A stretch of 64,000 bases of DNA from Chloranthus sessilifolius (Eukaryota; Streptophyta; Magnoliopsida; Chloranthales; Chloranthaceae). The notes beneath the pieces were generated by a model. It made no database searches, was not told the DNA's origin, and was given only the letters and a program-made list of their open reading frames with translations. A program made the translations under genes and the position numbers. Positions 30,652 through 43,230 of this stretch are shown one piece after another. The stretch covers positions 42,462,685 through 42,526,684 of the forward strand of contig CM037598.1 in NCBI GenBank assembly GCA_021018995.1, read 5' to 3'. Position 1 is the stretch's first letter, and each line of letters begins with the position of its first letter.

Positions 30652-32969
30652 TGTTGGAATATTTATGTAGATGTTAATTATTTTTATGGGAAAATAGTGG
30701 AGAAAATAAATCAGTGATGGAGAGATGTAAAAATGGGTGAAATCAGCAAGTCTAAAATAAACACAGTCCTGCAAGATATAGGGCTTGCTGTAGCACATTT
30801 TGATAAGTAAGAGTTTATCCCACAGGAAATTTTTTATCTAGAACCCAAAGAGGGTTGTGTTAGTAGGCCTCCAAATTTGACTACAGATCTGGTAATCCTT
30901 AAGAAAGGGAGTTGGGTGTCAGAACTAAAACTAAAACTAAATTCAAATAAAGAGCAGTCCTATACTACAGAAAAGGTTAAAAGAAGGTGATGGTGGCATG
31001 GGAAAATAAATATAAAAAATGATGAGAAGTATGCAGCTAAGAATAAGTTAGTGATGTAACTCAGACCTAGAACTGATTATACAGGAATCCTTCTGAAGGC
31101 TACAAGCTCATCAGCAAGGTAAACGAGTCCAGAATAACCCTGCAATTTATACTCCTCTTAAGGTTATAATCTATCCACTTAAATGGTCACAAACTATCCA
31201 AGGGAGGAGGTACAACCACTTGAAGGGATTGGTCCTAAAGCTATAACCTGTACACTAAAATGGTCATAGACTATCCAAGAGATTTCCTTCAATCAATGGG
31301 TTAAATCAGAATAAGAAAATCATTACAGACACTATGTTTGCAAGGCTAATCAGCTCATGCATCCATAGGAACAATTAGTCCATAAAATTAGGTGGAAGTC
31401 ACCTCAAATTGAGGGATAAAAGGGGCTCTAGATTCATCTAGTCATTACTACAAAAAGGCCTGCAATGACCCAACTTATAAGTCTGCAATCTCTGCAATCA
31501 AATCAGATCTAAAACTTGATGGTGGCATTGCAAATAGAGGGAAATTTGGCTTTGCACAATCTCTCACAAGGCTTACTAGCTCATGTACGGAGAAGAAGAA
31601 TCCATCTCAGATCTGTTATTTAGATTCCTCTTAAGGCTATAATTTGTCCACTTAAATGGTCATAGACTATCTAAGGGAAGAGGTTCAATCACAGAAGACT
31701 AAGACATAATAGGGACACTGTTGTTCCCACCATTGTTGCTAGGCAAATCAGCTCAAACAACAATTGGAGTATCAAACCTATAAAAATCTATGTACAAATC
31801 CAATAGAAATCTATGCAAGGAAAACACAGAGATTACAGATCTAATTTTAAGTAATAAATAATGGCAAATCATAAAAGAATCTTACAATGGTGCCCTCGAA
31901 GGCAACAACCTGTGCACAAGCTCAAATCAGCTCCCAATGTTCAACACATTGTCCATTACAAAACTAAATCAAACTACAGTTGCTTACAAAGGACTTAGCC
32001 AACAAGGGCTGGGCTAAGGAAGAAGAAAAGAAAAATGGAGAATGACCTAATCCTAACCCTAATCTGCCTTAAGCTCTCAGCCAATCTTGGGTTGAGGAAG
32101 AGATAATTCTAAAACTGAAATTACAGCTTATATACTCAGTGCTAAATGCTTTGGCCAATAAGAAAGAAAACCCTAATTTCATTGCATGCGTGGCTCCTTT
32201 ACAGCCCTTGGATGCCTCGGGATGTGGGGGAATAGATTAGGGCCTCGGGATGAGTGCCCTAGAAGTGTGAAAAATCTCGAAGGGTCCCTATGTATGGATT
32301 GGGAAGTGGGAACCCAAGCTTTGCGTAGCTGCTTTAGCTTTGAAGTGCATTTCGTGTGGCTCTGATGACTTGTCGCGAGGCTGCATATGCTGCAGAGAGA
32401 AGCTCGCGAGGTTGTATTTTCATTTGGAAGCATATGGCTCGCCCAGATTGCTTCAACTTTGAAGTACGCGAGAGCAACGCGAGAAAATTTCTAGGCATCT
32501 CTCTCCTCATGAGTTGCGCGAGACGTGCAAGAGTTCAGGCAATGCTGCAGGCTCCAAGCCTCACAAGGCATACCTCGGTCCTTTTGAACTGGGCAAGAAT
32601 GCTCGCTACTTGGATTTCAGCTGCGCGAGGTTTGCTCTCTAGTTCTCTACTACAGTGCACATGCTACAGTAGCCATCTGCTCTGATCAGGTCTATGTTTC
32701 TCTCTTCTGTCACGCTTCTGAGTCCCCTTAGGTAACCTTTATGGTCACCATGGTGTGTTCCACCATGGTGTTTCATCTGTTTTTCATTGGACTTCTGAGT
32801 CTGGCTTTAGAGCTTCTCTTTTTTTTGCTTCAACATATGTGGCAGTTGTGTTAAGCTGCAGTGATTATTCTAAACTACAAAACAGTCTAAAACACAATTA
32901 TTAGATGTCTCCAAGGAGTAGTAAAGGCTAGGTTAAGAGGTAAAAAATGGTATTTTCCAATGCTTAACA
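30652..32969 (-). repeat. 5' LTR of element C (family 1)
   Basis: Left end TGTTGG, right end TTAACA; 2318 bases. On the minus strand a reduced CGCG array (32640-32320) precedes a TATA box (near 32127-32135). U5 carries three GTGACCAT or related modules (near 31180, 31257 and 31655). Five bases beyond the right end are CAAGC. Confidence 0.85.
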
Positions 32970-34200
32970 CAAGCTCAACGCACTCACCCCTGAACCAACT
33001 CAGCATACCATTGAATCTGACAACCTACCAATGAATGAATCAACCCTCACACCTCTTGAACAAATGCCCAAACCAATGATGCGAACTACCCTCGAATAGG
33101 CTCACGTGTCGATTCTAGAAGAAATTTTTGAATTAATCAATCGGTATTATACGATTCCATTCATACTTAAACCATTCACAAAACTAAACTCTGAACATGA
33201 ACCCATAATCCAATCAAAACCCCTAATCAAACCAACTCTGAAACTAACCAAACCAACTCTGAAACTAACCAAACCTAAACACATTGTCAAACACATTGCC
33301 CCACCATTCTCAAAACCAGTCCCTAAATCAATCCCTACACCCGTTTTAAAAATTGAACGCAACAACAAACACTTCACCCCTCCACCCTTGAACTAATCCC
33401 TACATCAACATCAAAACATGAACACATCACCCCACCAACTCTTGAATTAACTTCTATGCCCACTTCAGAACCTAAACTCACTACCACCTCACCAACTTCA
33501 AAATAAAATATCAAACCCGAATCTGTTATCAAACATACCCCTAAACCATCCATTTCACTCACAAATCAATCTCTACACCCGCCTTAAAGCCTGAACTCAC
33601 CACCGAACCTATCACCTCACTAGCCATGAAACTGAGCCCCAAATCTAAACCCATTGGCAAGACTAAACCTATCATCGGATTTGAACTTGTCACCAAACCT
33701 AAATCTACCATCAAACATAAACTTGTCACCAAATCTAAGCCTATCATCAAACTCGAACACATCATTGAACCTGAACCAGGCATCGAACTCGAACTTACCA
33801 TCAAAACAAAACCTATCATCAAACCTAAACTAATCATCAAACCTTAACTTGTCACTAAACTGAAACTAATAAAATCCGAACATATCATTGAATCTACCTC
33901 TACAAAATTAATATCAACCATTGAATCTATTTATAAACCAATCAAAATCTCCAGCACTCCTCCCACTCTCGAAACTAAACCAAACATGAATCTTACGACT
34001 CTGATCAATATCCAATTGATCATATCTCCAAATTCTCAAACCTCACAATATAAAATTGACAACACAATGGGAATTCCATCCGAGCCCCTGATTAAAATTT
34101 CCATTGACTTCACGATCAAAACCTTCACAGACAGAACCCCAAACAGCAATATTACCGCCACGTCAAACCTTTGACACTAAACTTCCTCAAAAAATTATAA
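32970..34200. repeat. Degenerate ATCAAACCTAAAC-type repeat region
   Basis: Short imperfect repeats of the type (C)ATCAAACCTAAAC(T) fill about 1 kb. On the plus strand they read as Lys/Pro/Ile-rich peptides (for example KPIIKPKLIIKP near 33810-33847, and 33106-33396), broken by stops. I do not recognise the protein. It could be a decayed low-complexity part of a retroelement ORF. Confidence 0.45.
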
Positions 34201-36060
34201 ACAAAACTTTAAAACAACCTCACGATAATCCCAAAGTATAAATTAAACGAAACAAGCAAACATAAACGAAACTAAATCGCCCCATGCAAGGGAAAGGTCA
34301 ACCTTGGCCTACACCCTCACGGCTCATCCCCTTACTTTACCATTATCTTATCCTCTCATTACCTTTAAAACTACACATTCCCTCTCAACGATTCCCACTC
34401 CAACTTCACCTGCAGACAACTTTCCAACAACCCATAAATAACCCTAAACACCTTTGCGAGATGCCTCACTTCGTCAAAAAATGAAAGAAGACCCCTCCCG
34501 ATAAGGATGCTCCAGCCATAAAAGACTCATCAAAAGAAGAAATTAAACGACGTCACACCTATTTTGACAAATTTTATATCATCCAGAACACAAACCTAAA
34601 CATAAAATCTCTCTCATCCCAGATCAATCAAATCAATAGGGATCAAGGACCTCAGTATGGATTATCCGACTGTCACTCAATCCATCGACCTTTTGAGTCA
34701 GTTCTTGCTTAAGGAACTAATGTTGTACTATAACACAATAATAATAACAAAAAATAATACAAAAATATACAAAACAAAAAAAATATGTATACATGTATCT
34801 CTGCCCAACAATATCTCTGACTTATAACTCTTACTCGACCGAGAACTCAAAGTCAGGGATTTGGTGCTAAGAAACAATGCCTGCACAACCACCTCTCCTG
34901 GAGGAAATCAAAACCCTACATGGGAAGTACTTTCACTATTTTGGCAGCATGCCCAAAAAATAGCTATAAGGGAAAGACTTCCTAACCCTTGGAATCACGA
35001 CTCAATGATCATCATGTCTCGTAGCTTAAACAGGCGTAACTATATATTTATCATCCTCGTAGTCATCACAAGGCATGCACCAGTCGTAGGTCAGTATTCT
35101 TTTGAACTATTTTGAAAATCATCTGACTCATTAACCACCCCTCCTATTCGGGCAAGTTGATCGAAAGGACTAGTGGATCATGAAACTCTTTTTCTTTTAA
35201 ATATAGAAAACTTTGGATTCTCACCCTTCCAACCATTGGAGTTGATGTTAGAGCAGAAAAAATAAAAATGTAAGGTTCCATCAAACCTCATAATTCTTGC
35301 GTTAGCAGGTTGTTTCAAAAAAATATACATAAAAGAAGCACAACCGAGCAAGAGCAGTAAGATGAACAAACAGTCAATGAATTCAGGGAAGCAAAAGCAA
35401 ATTGTAAGTGCATTCCTGGTAGTCTTATTAGGGAAGTATAACCAAGCCGCAAAGGCATCCCTGACATCTTCACACTATTAGATATCGTCGTACGATGGCG
35501 GGAGGAGGACAAACTCCTGCTAACCAGAGAATTTGATGATTTACTGGAGTTGGATCATGACAGAGAGCGTAATTATGGCACCGCATTATCCACCCGAGAA
35601 GAAATTAGTTGACTACTATTTCAAAAATTAGTTGAATAAGAAGCTATTCCCAGATCAATAAACCTTACCTCCTCACCCTTAATTTTTTTCTCTTCGGACA
35701 ATGAGTCAAAATGATTTTAAAAATCTCCTTGAGGATAAAGGTAAAATGTCTTGAATGGGAAGTGATGCAATCAATCAATATCCACTATTCGCCTCAATCC
35801 CGCCAAAAAGCTACGATACAGATGATCATTCAGCACTTACAAAATCAAGCCCGACATGTGCTAGAAATAATCAAACTTCTTCCCAATGTGGGAGCATCAC
35901 AAATACACTCCAGGACATCTGTGAGGCCGCTAAAAGTCCCACTGTCACTTAACACTGGGGCATTTTTTTTAAGAGCGCTATCACCTTGGTAGCGATACTT
36001 AGGTCATGAGACCGACACCCCAAACTGGGGCATTTTTTTTTATTTTTAAGTTGTTCCTTA
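34201..36060. other. Degenerate sequence, unidentified
   Basis: No clear domain. A plus-strand stretch near 35460-35611 reads PDIFTLLDIVVRWREED and so on to a stop, with codon-like composition but no family I can name. Two copies of CTGGGGCATTTTTTTT (near 35955 and 36024, about 69 bases apart) resemble 3'-end sequence of Tat/Ogre-type elements. Confidence 0.35.
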
Positions 36061-36638
36061 CTTTTCTGCCATAGGACCAAAAACATCCAAAACAACAAAA
36101 GCAAGAAACATACAACAATAAACATGAACAAACGTAAATAAAATTAACACAATAAACAAAATACTGCTTTATTTATGACAAAAAATTTACAAGATCACAG
36201 GAGGCATACCTCCTGAACATAAAACCCAAAACAAAAACATAGAACCTGAACATACAACTTAAAATAAACACGGAACCCATAATAGATGCAAACCCAAAAC
36301 ACGATGTGCGAAATGTCCAATCAGAAACAATGAAAAAGTGAGGGGAAGATTGGTTGGATAACACCCTTTCCATCCATTTGGAGGACTTTTCTCCCGCCAT
36401 CTTCACCTCCTAACAATAGAGACGGATGTATACCGCCACTCAATCCCAACACCGCCCAAACCATAGCAACATCTTCATTAACACCGCCATCAGAAGCCAC
36501 TCTAGGACTAGAACATGTGAAACGATGTAGATTGGAAGAAACGACATCAAAATCGGACTGCCAAATCAAAAAATATCTTGAAAACATTAAAATTAAGATG
36601 CTCTAGCAAGGAATGAATAAAAACAAAGAAGCTCGGAC

Positions 36639-36648
36639 ATATATATAG
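36639..36648 (-). promoter_or_regulatory. Candidate TATA box, minus strand
   Basis: Minus strand CTATATATATG downstream of the CCCATCGCG array. Confidence 0.45.
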
Positions 36649-37192
36649 GCACTCATCTAATTAAGCGCCAGAAACACAATGCGTGATCCAATTCAGCGCA
36701 GGCACAACCGCATGTATTCTAAATTAAACGTCACACCTCAAATGCGTGATCAATCTTCCGTCAGCGCAAAGGATCGGATGAATCGATCCCACATCGAAGA
36801 CCCCGCACGTAATCAAATTACATGCCTATACTGATGCATGAAATTCAAAAAGCCACCTGCGCACTCCATCCTTGTGACCCGTCGACTCTTCGATTGCATG
36901 CTGCCCACCATGCGCGAAATCTGATTACATACATTCTAAGCCACACGCAATTAGCTCACTGACCCCACAATCACGCGCGACCATCCTAGCGAGCAACTTA
37001 ATTAAGCGGCAAGATTCACTCGCGCAATTCCCAGCTATGACACACATCTCAAACCAAATACACATCCTAACCAAAATAAGCATATGCCCTCAACAAAAAC
37101 CTTAAAGAAAACAAACACGCAAGAACACATGTCCTATCACATTAACATAGCTCCCGATGCCCTATCACAATCAAACCAAGAAAAAGAAACCA

Positions 37193-37215
37193 AATAATAA
37201 TAATAATAATAATAA
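37193..37215. repeat. AAT trinucleotide repeat
   Basis: About seven uninterrupted AAT units. Confidence 0.85.
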
Positions 37216-38085
37216 ACAATAAAAGTCCCATCGCGACACAAAAGCAAAAAAAATGACAACGACACCTGAATAATGACAAAGTAGACACGAGATAAATCAT
37301 TCCGCACTACTCGCCCCACCATGATCAGAATCACTCTCCCTTGTCCCATTGCATAACCCCACACACCAACTTAAGAGAGAGATACGCTGATGTCCCATCA
37401 CACGTCCTCACAATAACACATCTCATCGTGATAGAACACACACATGACCAAAGTTGACCCAACACCCAAGCCCGCAGGCATAAATCAGCCACGACCTTTC
37501 ATCCCATTGTGACACCAAAACCCCACCACATAATCAACACAAGAAAAATAGGTCCCATCACATGACCCAAGATCTATCAAAGAAAGAAATGAACCATCAT
37601 TGTCCCATCACGATGTCAAAATAGTCAATAAGCCATCAACACAAAATTTCCCATCGCATAACCACCAAGTCTTGATGCTATCACAAACAGCCACAACATG
37701 CAGCCAGAAGGGAAGCTCAACCGATGCCCCATCGCGCAACAATCACCAAACCCCACCGCAGCAAAAACATACACTCGCCGATAGAAGAAGAAGAAAATTT
37801 CTTCGATGTTCCATCGCACCCATCAATTATCAAAACCCCATCACGAACATCTCATTAGGTGATTCAGACACCCCATCACACTGGAAACCATCGAGCCCTG
37901 CTATAGCATAAATGAAGGAGGGGAAACTCTCTGATGTCCCATCGCAACCCAACAATGGAGGCAACAACCGGCTAGTCCCATCATGAGCAATATAAGGGAT
38001 TCCATCCAAATCAGGTAAGAACCCCCTCTTTATCTTCTCAATTTTCCTTGTAAAATATAGTTAAATAATATTAAGTCAAATGTTT

Positions 38086-38290
38086 TCAAAACGCATCTCT
38101 CTCAACTCGTGATTCACTGTAGTCCTTCCATAAGAAACAATCATCAGTATTCACGAGAAGATTAGATGAAGTATCTGGCATACCAAGTGTCTTCTTGACA
38201 ACCACATAAACAGTTGGGTTCACAAATCCCGTTCCAATGGATTTGCTTAGGGATGTCTCAGAAGCCACATTTTTCATCGTTTTACCACCG
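38086..38290 (-). pseudogene. Unidentified coding-like fragment
   Basis: The minus strand has an open frame (QFGGKTMKNVASETSLSKSI, then blocks GTGFVNPTVYVVVKK and NTDDCFLWKDYSESRVE) with gene-like composition, unlike the neighbouring repeats. It does not match gag, pol or the env-like gene. It may be a captured piece of a cellular gene or a part of another element. It ends with TGA at 38086-38088 and has no clear start. Confidence 0.35.
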
Positions 38291-38611
38291 AATTGATCTT
38301 AAGTTAAGAAATTCCAAACTTTCAAAAAAAAAAATTAATAAATAAACCTCCTATCTATCAAAATTCTATCTCTTATCACTCCAATCCATTCCTTCCCCAG
38401 GAAACCGAACATAAGTATACTACTCTAAGAAATCATGAATGCCCACTTGATGGGGATACTTGACGCGCCATTGGTGTGAGCAATGATGCGCCCAGTCTGA
38501 CATGACCTGCGAAAGCTTTCACCATCATATTACATCATATTATCTGGCCACTTGACCTTATCTCGGGACATTTGTATGACGCCCCCGCTACCATGTTAGC
38601 ACATTTTTCTC

Positions 38612-38803
38612 CCATTTGACTGCCACTTGCAGCAGGTCGAGACATGCGATGGGATGCCACTTGCACCTGTTGATGAGGATATATCTCTCGATTACATCAA
38701 TTTCCCCCCTTTTAACTGCCACTTGCAGCAGGTCCAGGCTAGCGATGGGATGCCACTTGCACCCGAGGTTGGGGATACGCCTTTCAATAGTTACCACTAG
38801 GCC
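38612..38803. repeat. 96-bp tandem duplication
   Basis: TGCCACTTGCAGCAGGTC begins at 38621 and again at 38717; GCGATGGGATGCCACTTGCACC follows in both (read as two blocks). Two units, with differences in the second half. Confidence 0.75.
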
Positions 38804-39199
38804 CCTGAATACTCCCTTTTAGTTTGCACTAATAGATAAGAAAGCCAAGCACTTCATGTAAACATTGCAGTTAACACTTGTGATATCCCAAAGAAATAGG
38901 AAGGTACCTCGGAAGAGGGGTGCCTATTTCTTCTACGCATTCTTATTCCACAAGAACACATCGAAGAGAGGCATCTATAGACACCCCAATTTTGCCCTCT
39001 CGGAGTATACAAACCCATTTAGTGAAGCTTTGACCTTGCCTACAATCTCTAGAGAAGGACTGACCTTCTCTGAAGTCCTTAAAATCATAAATACGAGGAC
39101 CTCATACTGAAACAATAGTATATGATTAAGACCCAGGTTGAAATAATAGCTTCGTGGCTCGAACTCAACCCATCTTGGGAAGACCTCGAATTTTGGGCC

Positions 39200-39760
39200 A
39201 TCATAGTGGTGTGTAATTCTATTGCATGCATAGATGCATGCGCGCAATTGGTCCAACTTGGACCAGATTTGCTCTACCCGTGGACCACCTTAAGCTTGAA
39301 TCACGCGCCTGCTTCAGGGCGCGTAATTCGATTGTGCGCAACACCTGTGGCGCGCAATTGGTCCCACTTGGACCAGCTTTCCACCTTTCGCAGACCGCTT
39401 GAAGACCCAATTCCCTGCTCTGTCTAGTGTGCACAATTGAGTGCACGCTCCCCCACCCACGGGCAATTGGTCCCCAATTGGACCTGGTCTCTAATTCCCA
39501 TGACTTCTTGTACTCCCCTATTATGCGCATGTACGTGGGCGCTTAATTGGATTACACGTCCCCCCACCAAGCGTGTAATTAGTTCCAAGTGAGTTAGAAC
39601 TAGGACACCTAGCTCAGCGAGTCTGACGGTCACTCACTGAGTCCGTGACTGACTCAAAGTGTATTAAGCACATCGGACAGGACGCGTAATCAAATTAAAC
39701 GCTCTGTACAAGGCGTGCAATTGGATCCAACTAACTAATTGTGCACCTCCCACCGGGTGT
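39200..39760 (+). repeat. 110-bp repeats with GCGCAATTGG palindrome motif
   Basis: The motif recurs at 39242, 39352, 39461 and about 39573, spaced 110, 109 and 112 bases, with a further copy at 39715. In the best copies it is followed by GGTCCAACTTGGACC, a 15-base palindrome. It sits upstream of the TATA box. Confidence 0.7.
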
Positions 39761-39777
39761 GTAATTGCTCCGAAACC

Positions 39778-39785
39778 TATAAATA
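39778..39785 (+). promoter_or_regulatory. TATA box of family-3 LTR copy 1
   Basis: TATAAATA, followed by a CT-rich start region, as in copy 2 (41387-41394) and the Tat/Ogre-like LTR (42794-42801). Confidence 0.6.
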
Positions 39786-40347
39786 GACCCCCCTACCTCA
39801 TCCAAAACAACAATAATTTTCGTAAAGATCTCTTCTCTCTCAAGTTTTGGCCTCTCCTAGGGAGCTCAAGTTCCTCCTCTATGGCACTTAGCTTTAGGTA
39901 ATCTCTTTTAGGTTTTCAATCTCAAGTTCCAGTTCTCAGTTTTAGTTTGTAGTTCTTAATTTATAGTTTCTAGTTCTTAATTCTTAGGTTCTAGATCCTA
40001 GTTCTCAATTTTTATGCTAGTCCCTAGTTTCTTTGTTATAGTTCTTAGTTCTTAAGTTCTAGATCTCAATTCTTACTTCCTAGGTTCTAGTTCTAGTTCT
40101 TAATTTTCTTTCTAGTTCTTAATTTTCCTTCTAGTTCTTAATGTTAGTTCGAATTCTTCGTTCTATTTCTTAATTCTAGATCTCAGTTTTTGATTCCTAC
40201 TAAGTTAATAATTCAAATTCAGTTTTCAATTCCCTATATTTCTAAAATAAACCTTAGCTACTCGATTTGTCGAAGGGAGCTTACGAAGGGTACCTAGGAA
40301 TGGGGGCCGATCCTCCTTAACATAATGGGTCACAACCCCTTTTTTCA

Positions 40348-40495
40348 ATTAAACTCCTAGTAGGATTAGGAGACTAGGTTAATTAGACTCCCGGTTGGAT
40401 TAGGAGACTAGATCAATTAGACTCCGACTAGGATAAGGAGATCAGGACAATTAGACTTCCAGTAGGATTAGGAGATTAGATTCATTAGAATCCTT
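40348..40495 (+). repeat. 34-bp tandem repeats
   Basis: Four units start at 40348, 40382, 40416 and 40450, plus a partial one; each reads ATTAGACTCC...AGGA(T/A)(T/A)AGGAGA with small changes. Copy 2 lacks the array. Confidence 0.8.
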
Positions 40496-40899
40496 AAAGA
40501 GGTAAGAAGCCCAAACTAGTTAGATTGAAGACAACCCAAAGATGTTGAAGTTGGCTAGCTGATGTTCAGTAAAGGAGTCAACCCGTGTCTCGCAAATCTT
40601 GATCAATGATGTGTTGCAATGTCGATAAATATCTATAGCTGGCGATCGCATCATTCAAGCACTCTCCATTTAATATTTGCCTCTTAATTTCAGTAATTTA
40701 ATATTTCACTGCCTTAGCCAGAGTCCACTCAGACCGAAGTAGGCCACTACTTTCGGGGACTGAAAGGAACCCACAAAAAGCATGCACCAACAGCCATGAC
40801 TTTCGGAAAGGAACCAATCCTATCCAAAAGTCTTAGAACCCCTTAAAATCCCACACACGGGACTCATACACTACACAAATGGTGTATAGGGGACTTCTT

Positions 40900-41920
40900 T
40901 GTTGAAATCTCAATCCATTGACTCAGGCCAGAATACAAGTGCATAATTTGATTGCACGCAGGACTCCCTGTACGCAATCAGTCCAACTGGACTGGGGGCA
41001 CACCTCTCGTGCATCGACCTAAGACCTCAATTTGCACCTAATCTCAAGCGTGCAATTCAATTACACGTGTCCCTGGATGCTTGCAATTGGTACAGACTTG
41101 GACCGGGACTTTAAATCCTAAGACCGCACTAAATCCCCAATTATGCGCATCAGTCCATCCGCATAATTTGATTATGCGCATGACCCCATGCGCATAATTA
41201 GTTCCAAGGCATAACAGAAATAGGATTCTTGACTGAGCTAGTCAGCGGATTAGTTTGAAGTCGGTGACTGACTTCTGGGCAATTAAGCGCATGGTTCCAT
41301 GCACAGAATTCAATTATGTGCATGGCTCCATGAGCATAATTGATCAATTATGCACACTCTCTCATGCGCATAATTACCCATATACCTATAAATATAGCCC
41401 TACCCCACAACCATTCCACACAATTCTCTCTCTAAAGCTTCTTCCTTTCAGAAAATTTGAGGTTCTCTCTAAGGTTTTCAAAAAAAGGGGTTGTGCTGCA
41501 CTCTGTAAACTGTTCTCTAAAAACCTCAGGTAGTCAAGCTTGTTGTACTGGCTAGCTAGCCTTGACTCTTGAAGGAGTATCAAAGGAGGAAGCACTTACC
41601 ATTAGATACCTAGGAGACCCCTGCCCAAATTCTTAGCCCAGAGCCAATTAGGTTCCTAACCCCTCTTAGAATTTCCAAAATAGCTTTAGCCTCGCCGATT
41701 TGCCGAAGGGAGCTTACGGAGGGTACTCGGAAACGGGGCCGATCCTCCTTAGCATAGTAGGCCAGCACCCCTTTTTTTGATAGGTCCCCTTTTTTAGCAT
41801 AGAGGGCGCCACTTGTAGCTGTTAAAATTGGTCAAACAACATTCAGTAAAGGATTTCAACCCATGTCTTGCAAAGCATGATCAGTGATGGGCTACAACGT
41901 TGATAACCCTGCTATTCTCT
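40900..41920 (+). repeat. Family-3 LTR region, copy 2 (truncated)
   Basis: Shares with copy 1 the GCG(C/T)A(T/A)AATT motifs, a TATAAATA box (41387-41394), the GAAGGGAGCTTACGGAGGG block (near 41706) and the AACATTCAGTAAAGGA stretch (near 41838). The left start is not recognisable. The right side is cut by the TGTAGACACCC start of the next LTR at 41921, which suggests that element inserted into it. Confidence 0.5.
41387..41394 (+). promoter_or_regulatory. TATA box of family-3 LTR copy 2
   Basis: TATAAATA at the position equivalent to 39778-39785, followed by an ATTCTCTCTCTAAAG start region. Confidence 0.55.
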
Positions 41921-42276
41921 TGTAGACACCCAAATTTGGCCCAAGGCATGATCGACACATACTTCGAATAAAGGCATGCACTTGAGCTTCTGAGAGTGCT
42001 TCCCAAACCCTTAGGAGCCATCCCAAACCCTTAGGAGCTAACTCAAACCCTTAGAAAGCCTGAAGAAGCCCATAGGACCCAAATTAGAACCAACCTAACC
42101 AATGGATAGAAAGAAACATGCCAAAGTTTACATGGACGTTTGCTGGAGCTTAGACCTATACTATTAGAAAGTAGAGATTCCCAGCTTTCCAACGAGCTAA
42201 GAATTGCCAAATTTTGAGTTGTATATCAAAAGTTATGAAGATTTGAAGAAAGCCAAAAAATGCAAAAAATTACTCA

Positions 42277-42516
42277 TGCGTGCATAGTATGCCAGTAAAG
42301 GCAATTTTTGGCAGGAATTACACATGTGTGCACGGTATGCACGCAATGACAATTTTTGATGGAAATTACACATGTGTGCATACTATGCACGCATAGCCAA
42401 TTTGGCTCTCTTTCGCTTCAAAAACCCACCAGCACGGCAGCCAACTTCTCTAGATTGACGGGTTTGGTTGTGCGTGCATAGATAGAAATTGGCTATGCGT
42501 GCATACTATGCACGCA
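42277..42516 (+). promoter_or_regulatory. TGCGTGCATACTATGCACGCA palindrome array
   Basis: Near-palindromes start at 42277, 42325, 42373 and 42496, with a half site at 42471. The first three are spaced exactly 48 bases. The array is upstream of the TATA box, as with motif arrays in the other LTR families. Confidence 0.7.
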
Positions 42517-42793
42517 TGCCCATTTTATAAAACTCATGGAAAATGATAGATTTTCACTTTGGGTTTTGACTTGTGGACCATCCCAGCCATCCGAGTGTGT
42601 TTCTTTAGGACCATTTTACCCCTCCCAACCTTAAGTTCTACCCTTTTGCCATTTAAACCATCACCCTGTCATCCACCGTTAAAACCCAATTTCCACTCCT
42701 CCATGCCCTAAAAAACTCAAAAACCTTAGATTTCCTATTACTTAATTCCTAGAACCATTAGTGTCTTAACCCCTCACTAGTCACCTCTCCATC

Positions 42794-42801
42794 TATAAAT
42801 A
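42794..42801 (+). promoter_or_regulatory. TATA box of the LTR of element I
   Basis: TATAAATA followed by AGAGAGC, about 280 bases after the palindrome array. Confidence 0.6.
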
Positions 42802-43187
42802 GAGAGCAACCCCCCTTGTTTAGGACACCTTTTCCAAATCCTAAAGGAAAAACTCTACAAAATTAGCTCCCCATCTTCAAGCCTCCAAACTTCCAAACCT
42901 AGAACCTTGGTTTACATCCATCAAAAGCACCATTTCTAGCCATCAATCATTCAAAGCCTTAGAAGTTAAGACCCATTCCTTAACCCATTTGCTATCGGAA
43001 GCTCATCGATGACGCTCTCACACAAAGGTCCAACCACCGGTGCTACAAGGGCCCGAGAGCTCCGACTCTCCCCTATTTTCCTCTATCCAAGGATTCAAGC
43101 TATTATGCCGCTGATATTTCGGTGTTGGCGGAGAGCTTGATAAGATCGTAGTACCTTCGGGCAAGAGGAAGTGCATCTCACCTTTTC

Positions 43188-43190
<3 letters not shown>

Positions 43191-43223
<33 letters not shown>
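43191..43223. repeat. TA dinucleotide repeat
   Basis: About 16 TA units in the transcribed part of the LTR of element I. Confidence 0.9.

Positions 43224-43230
<7 letters not shown>

Larger units (their letters stand above)
21863..32969 (-). mobile_element. Hybrid element C: family-2 3' end joined to a family-1 gag-RT half
   Basis: The minus-strand order is LTR (30652-32969), primer site, gag, protease, RT, then an abrupt join near 26345 to a 3' region, polypurine tract and LTR (21863-25614). The two LTRs are different: the right one has CGCG motifs, the left one CCTATCGA motifs and a different length. The five bases outside the left LTR (CCTGG) do not match those outside the right one (CAAGC). 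A recombination or deletion between two elements explains this better than a single insertion. Confidence 0.7.
36061..38000 (-). repeat. Probable minus-strand LTR with CCCATCGCG motif array
   Basis: Many (T)CCCATC(G/A)C(G/A) motifs occur between about 37100 and 37990 (for example near 37227, 37555, 37608, 37728, 37811 and 37938), upstream on the minus strand of a TATA box at 36639-36648. This is the U3-array layout of the other LTR families. The exact ends were not found. A minus-strand ORF (36321-36587) lies in the presumed transcribed part; I do not recognise it. Confidence 0.45.
38976..40740 (+). repeat. Family-3 LTR region, copy 1
   Basis: Starts TATAGACACCCCAATTTTG, a G-to-A form of the common plant LTR start TGTAGACACCCC. 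U3 holds imperfect 110-bp repeats with GCGCAATTGG and palindromic GGTCCAACTTGGACC, then a TATAAATA box (39778-39785), TTCTAG-rich sequence, a GAAGGGAGCTTACGAAGGG block (near 40274) and 34-bp repeats (40348-40495). The 3' end was not located exactly. Copy 2 shares the later blocks. Confidence 0.55.

Noticed and set aside
34861..35115. Host gene candidate near 34860-35611
   Set aside because: Short frames, no splice structure, no recognisable domain and surrounded by decayed repeats; kept only as unidentified sequence.
39190..39760. Satellite DNA
   Set aside because: The 110-bp repeats are few, imperfect and confined to one LTR upstream region.
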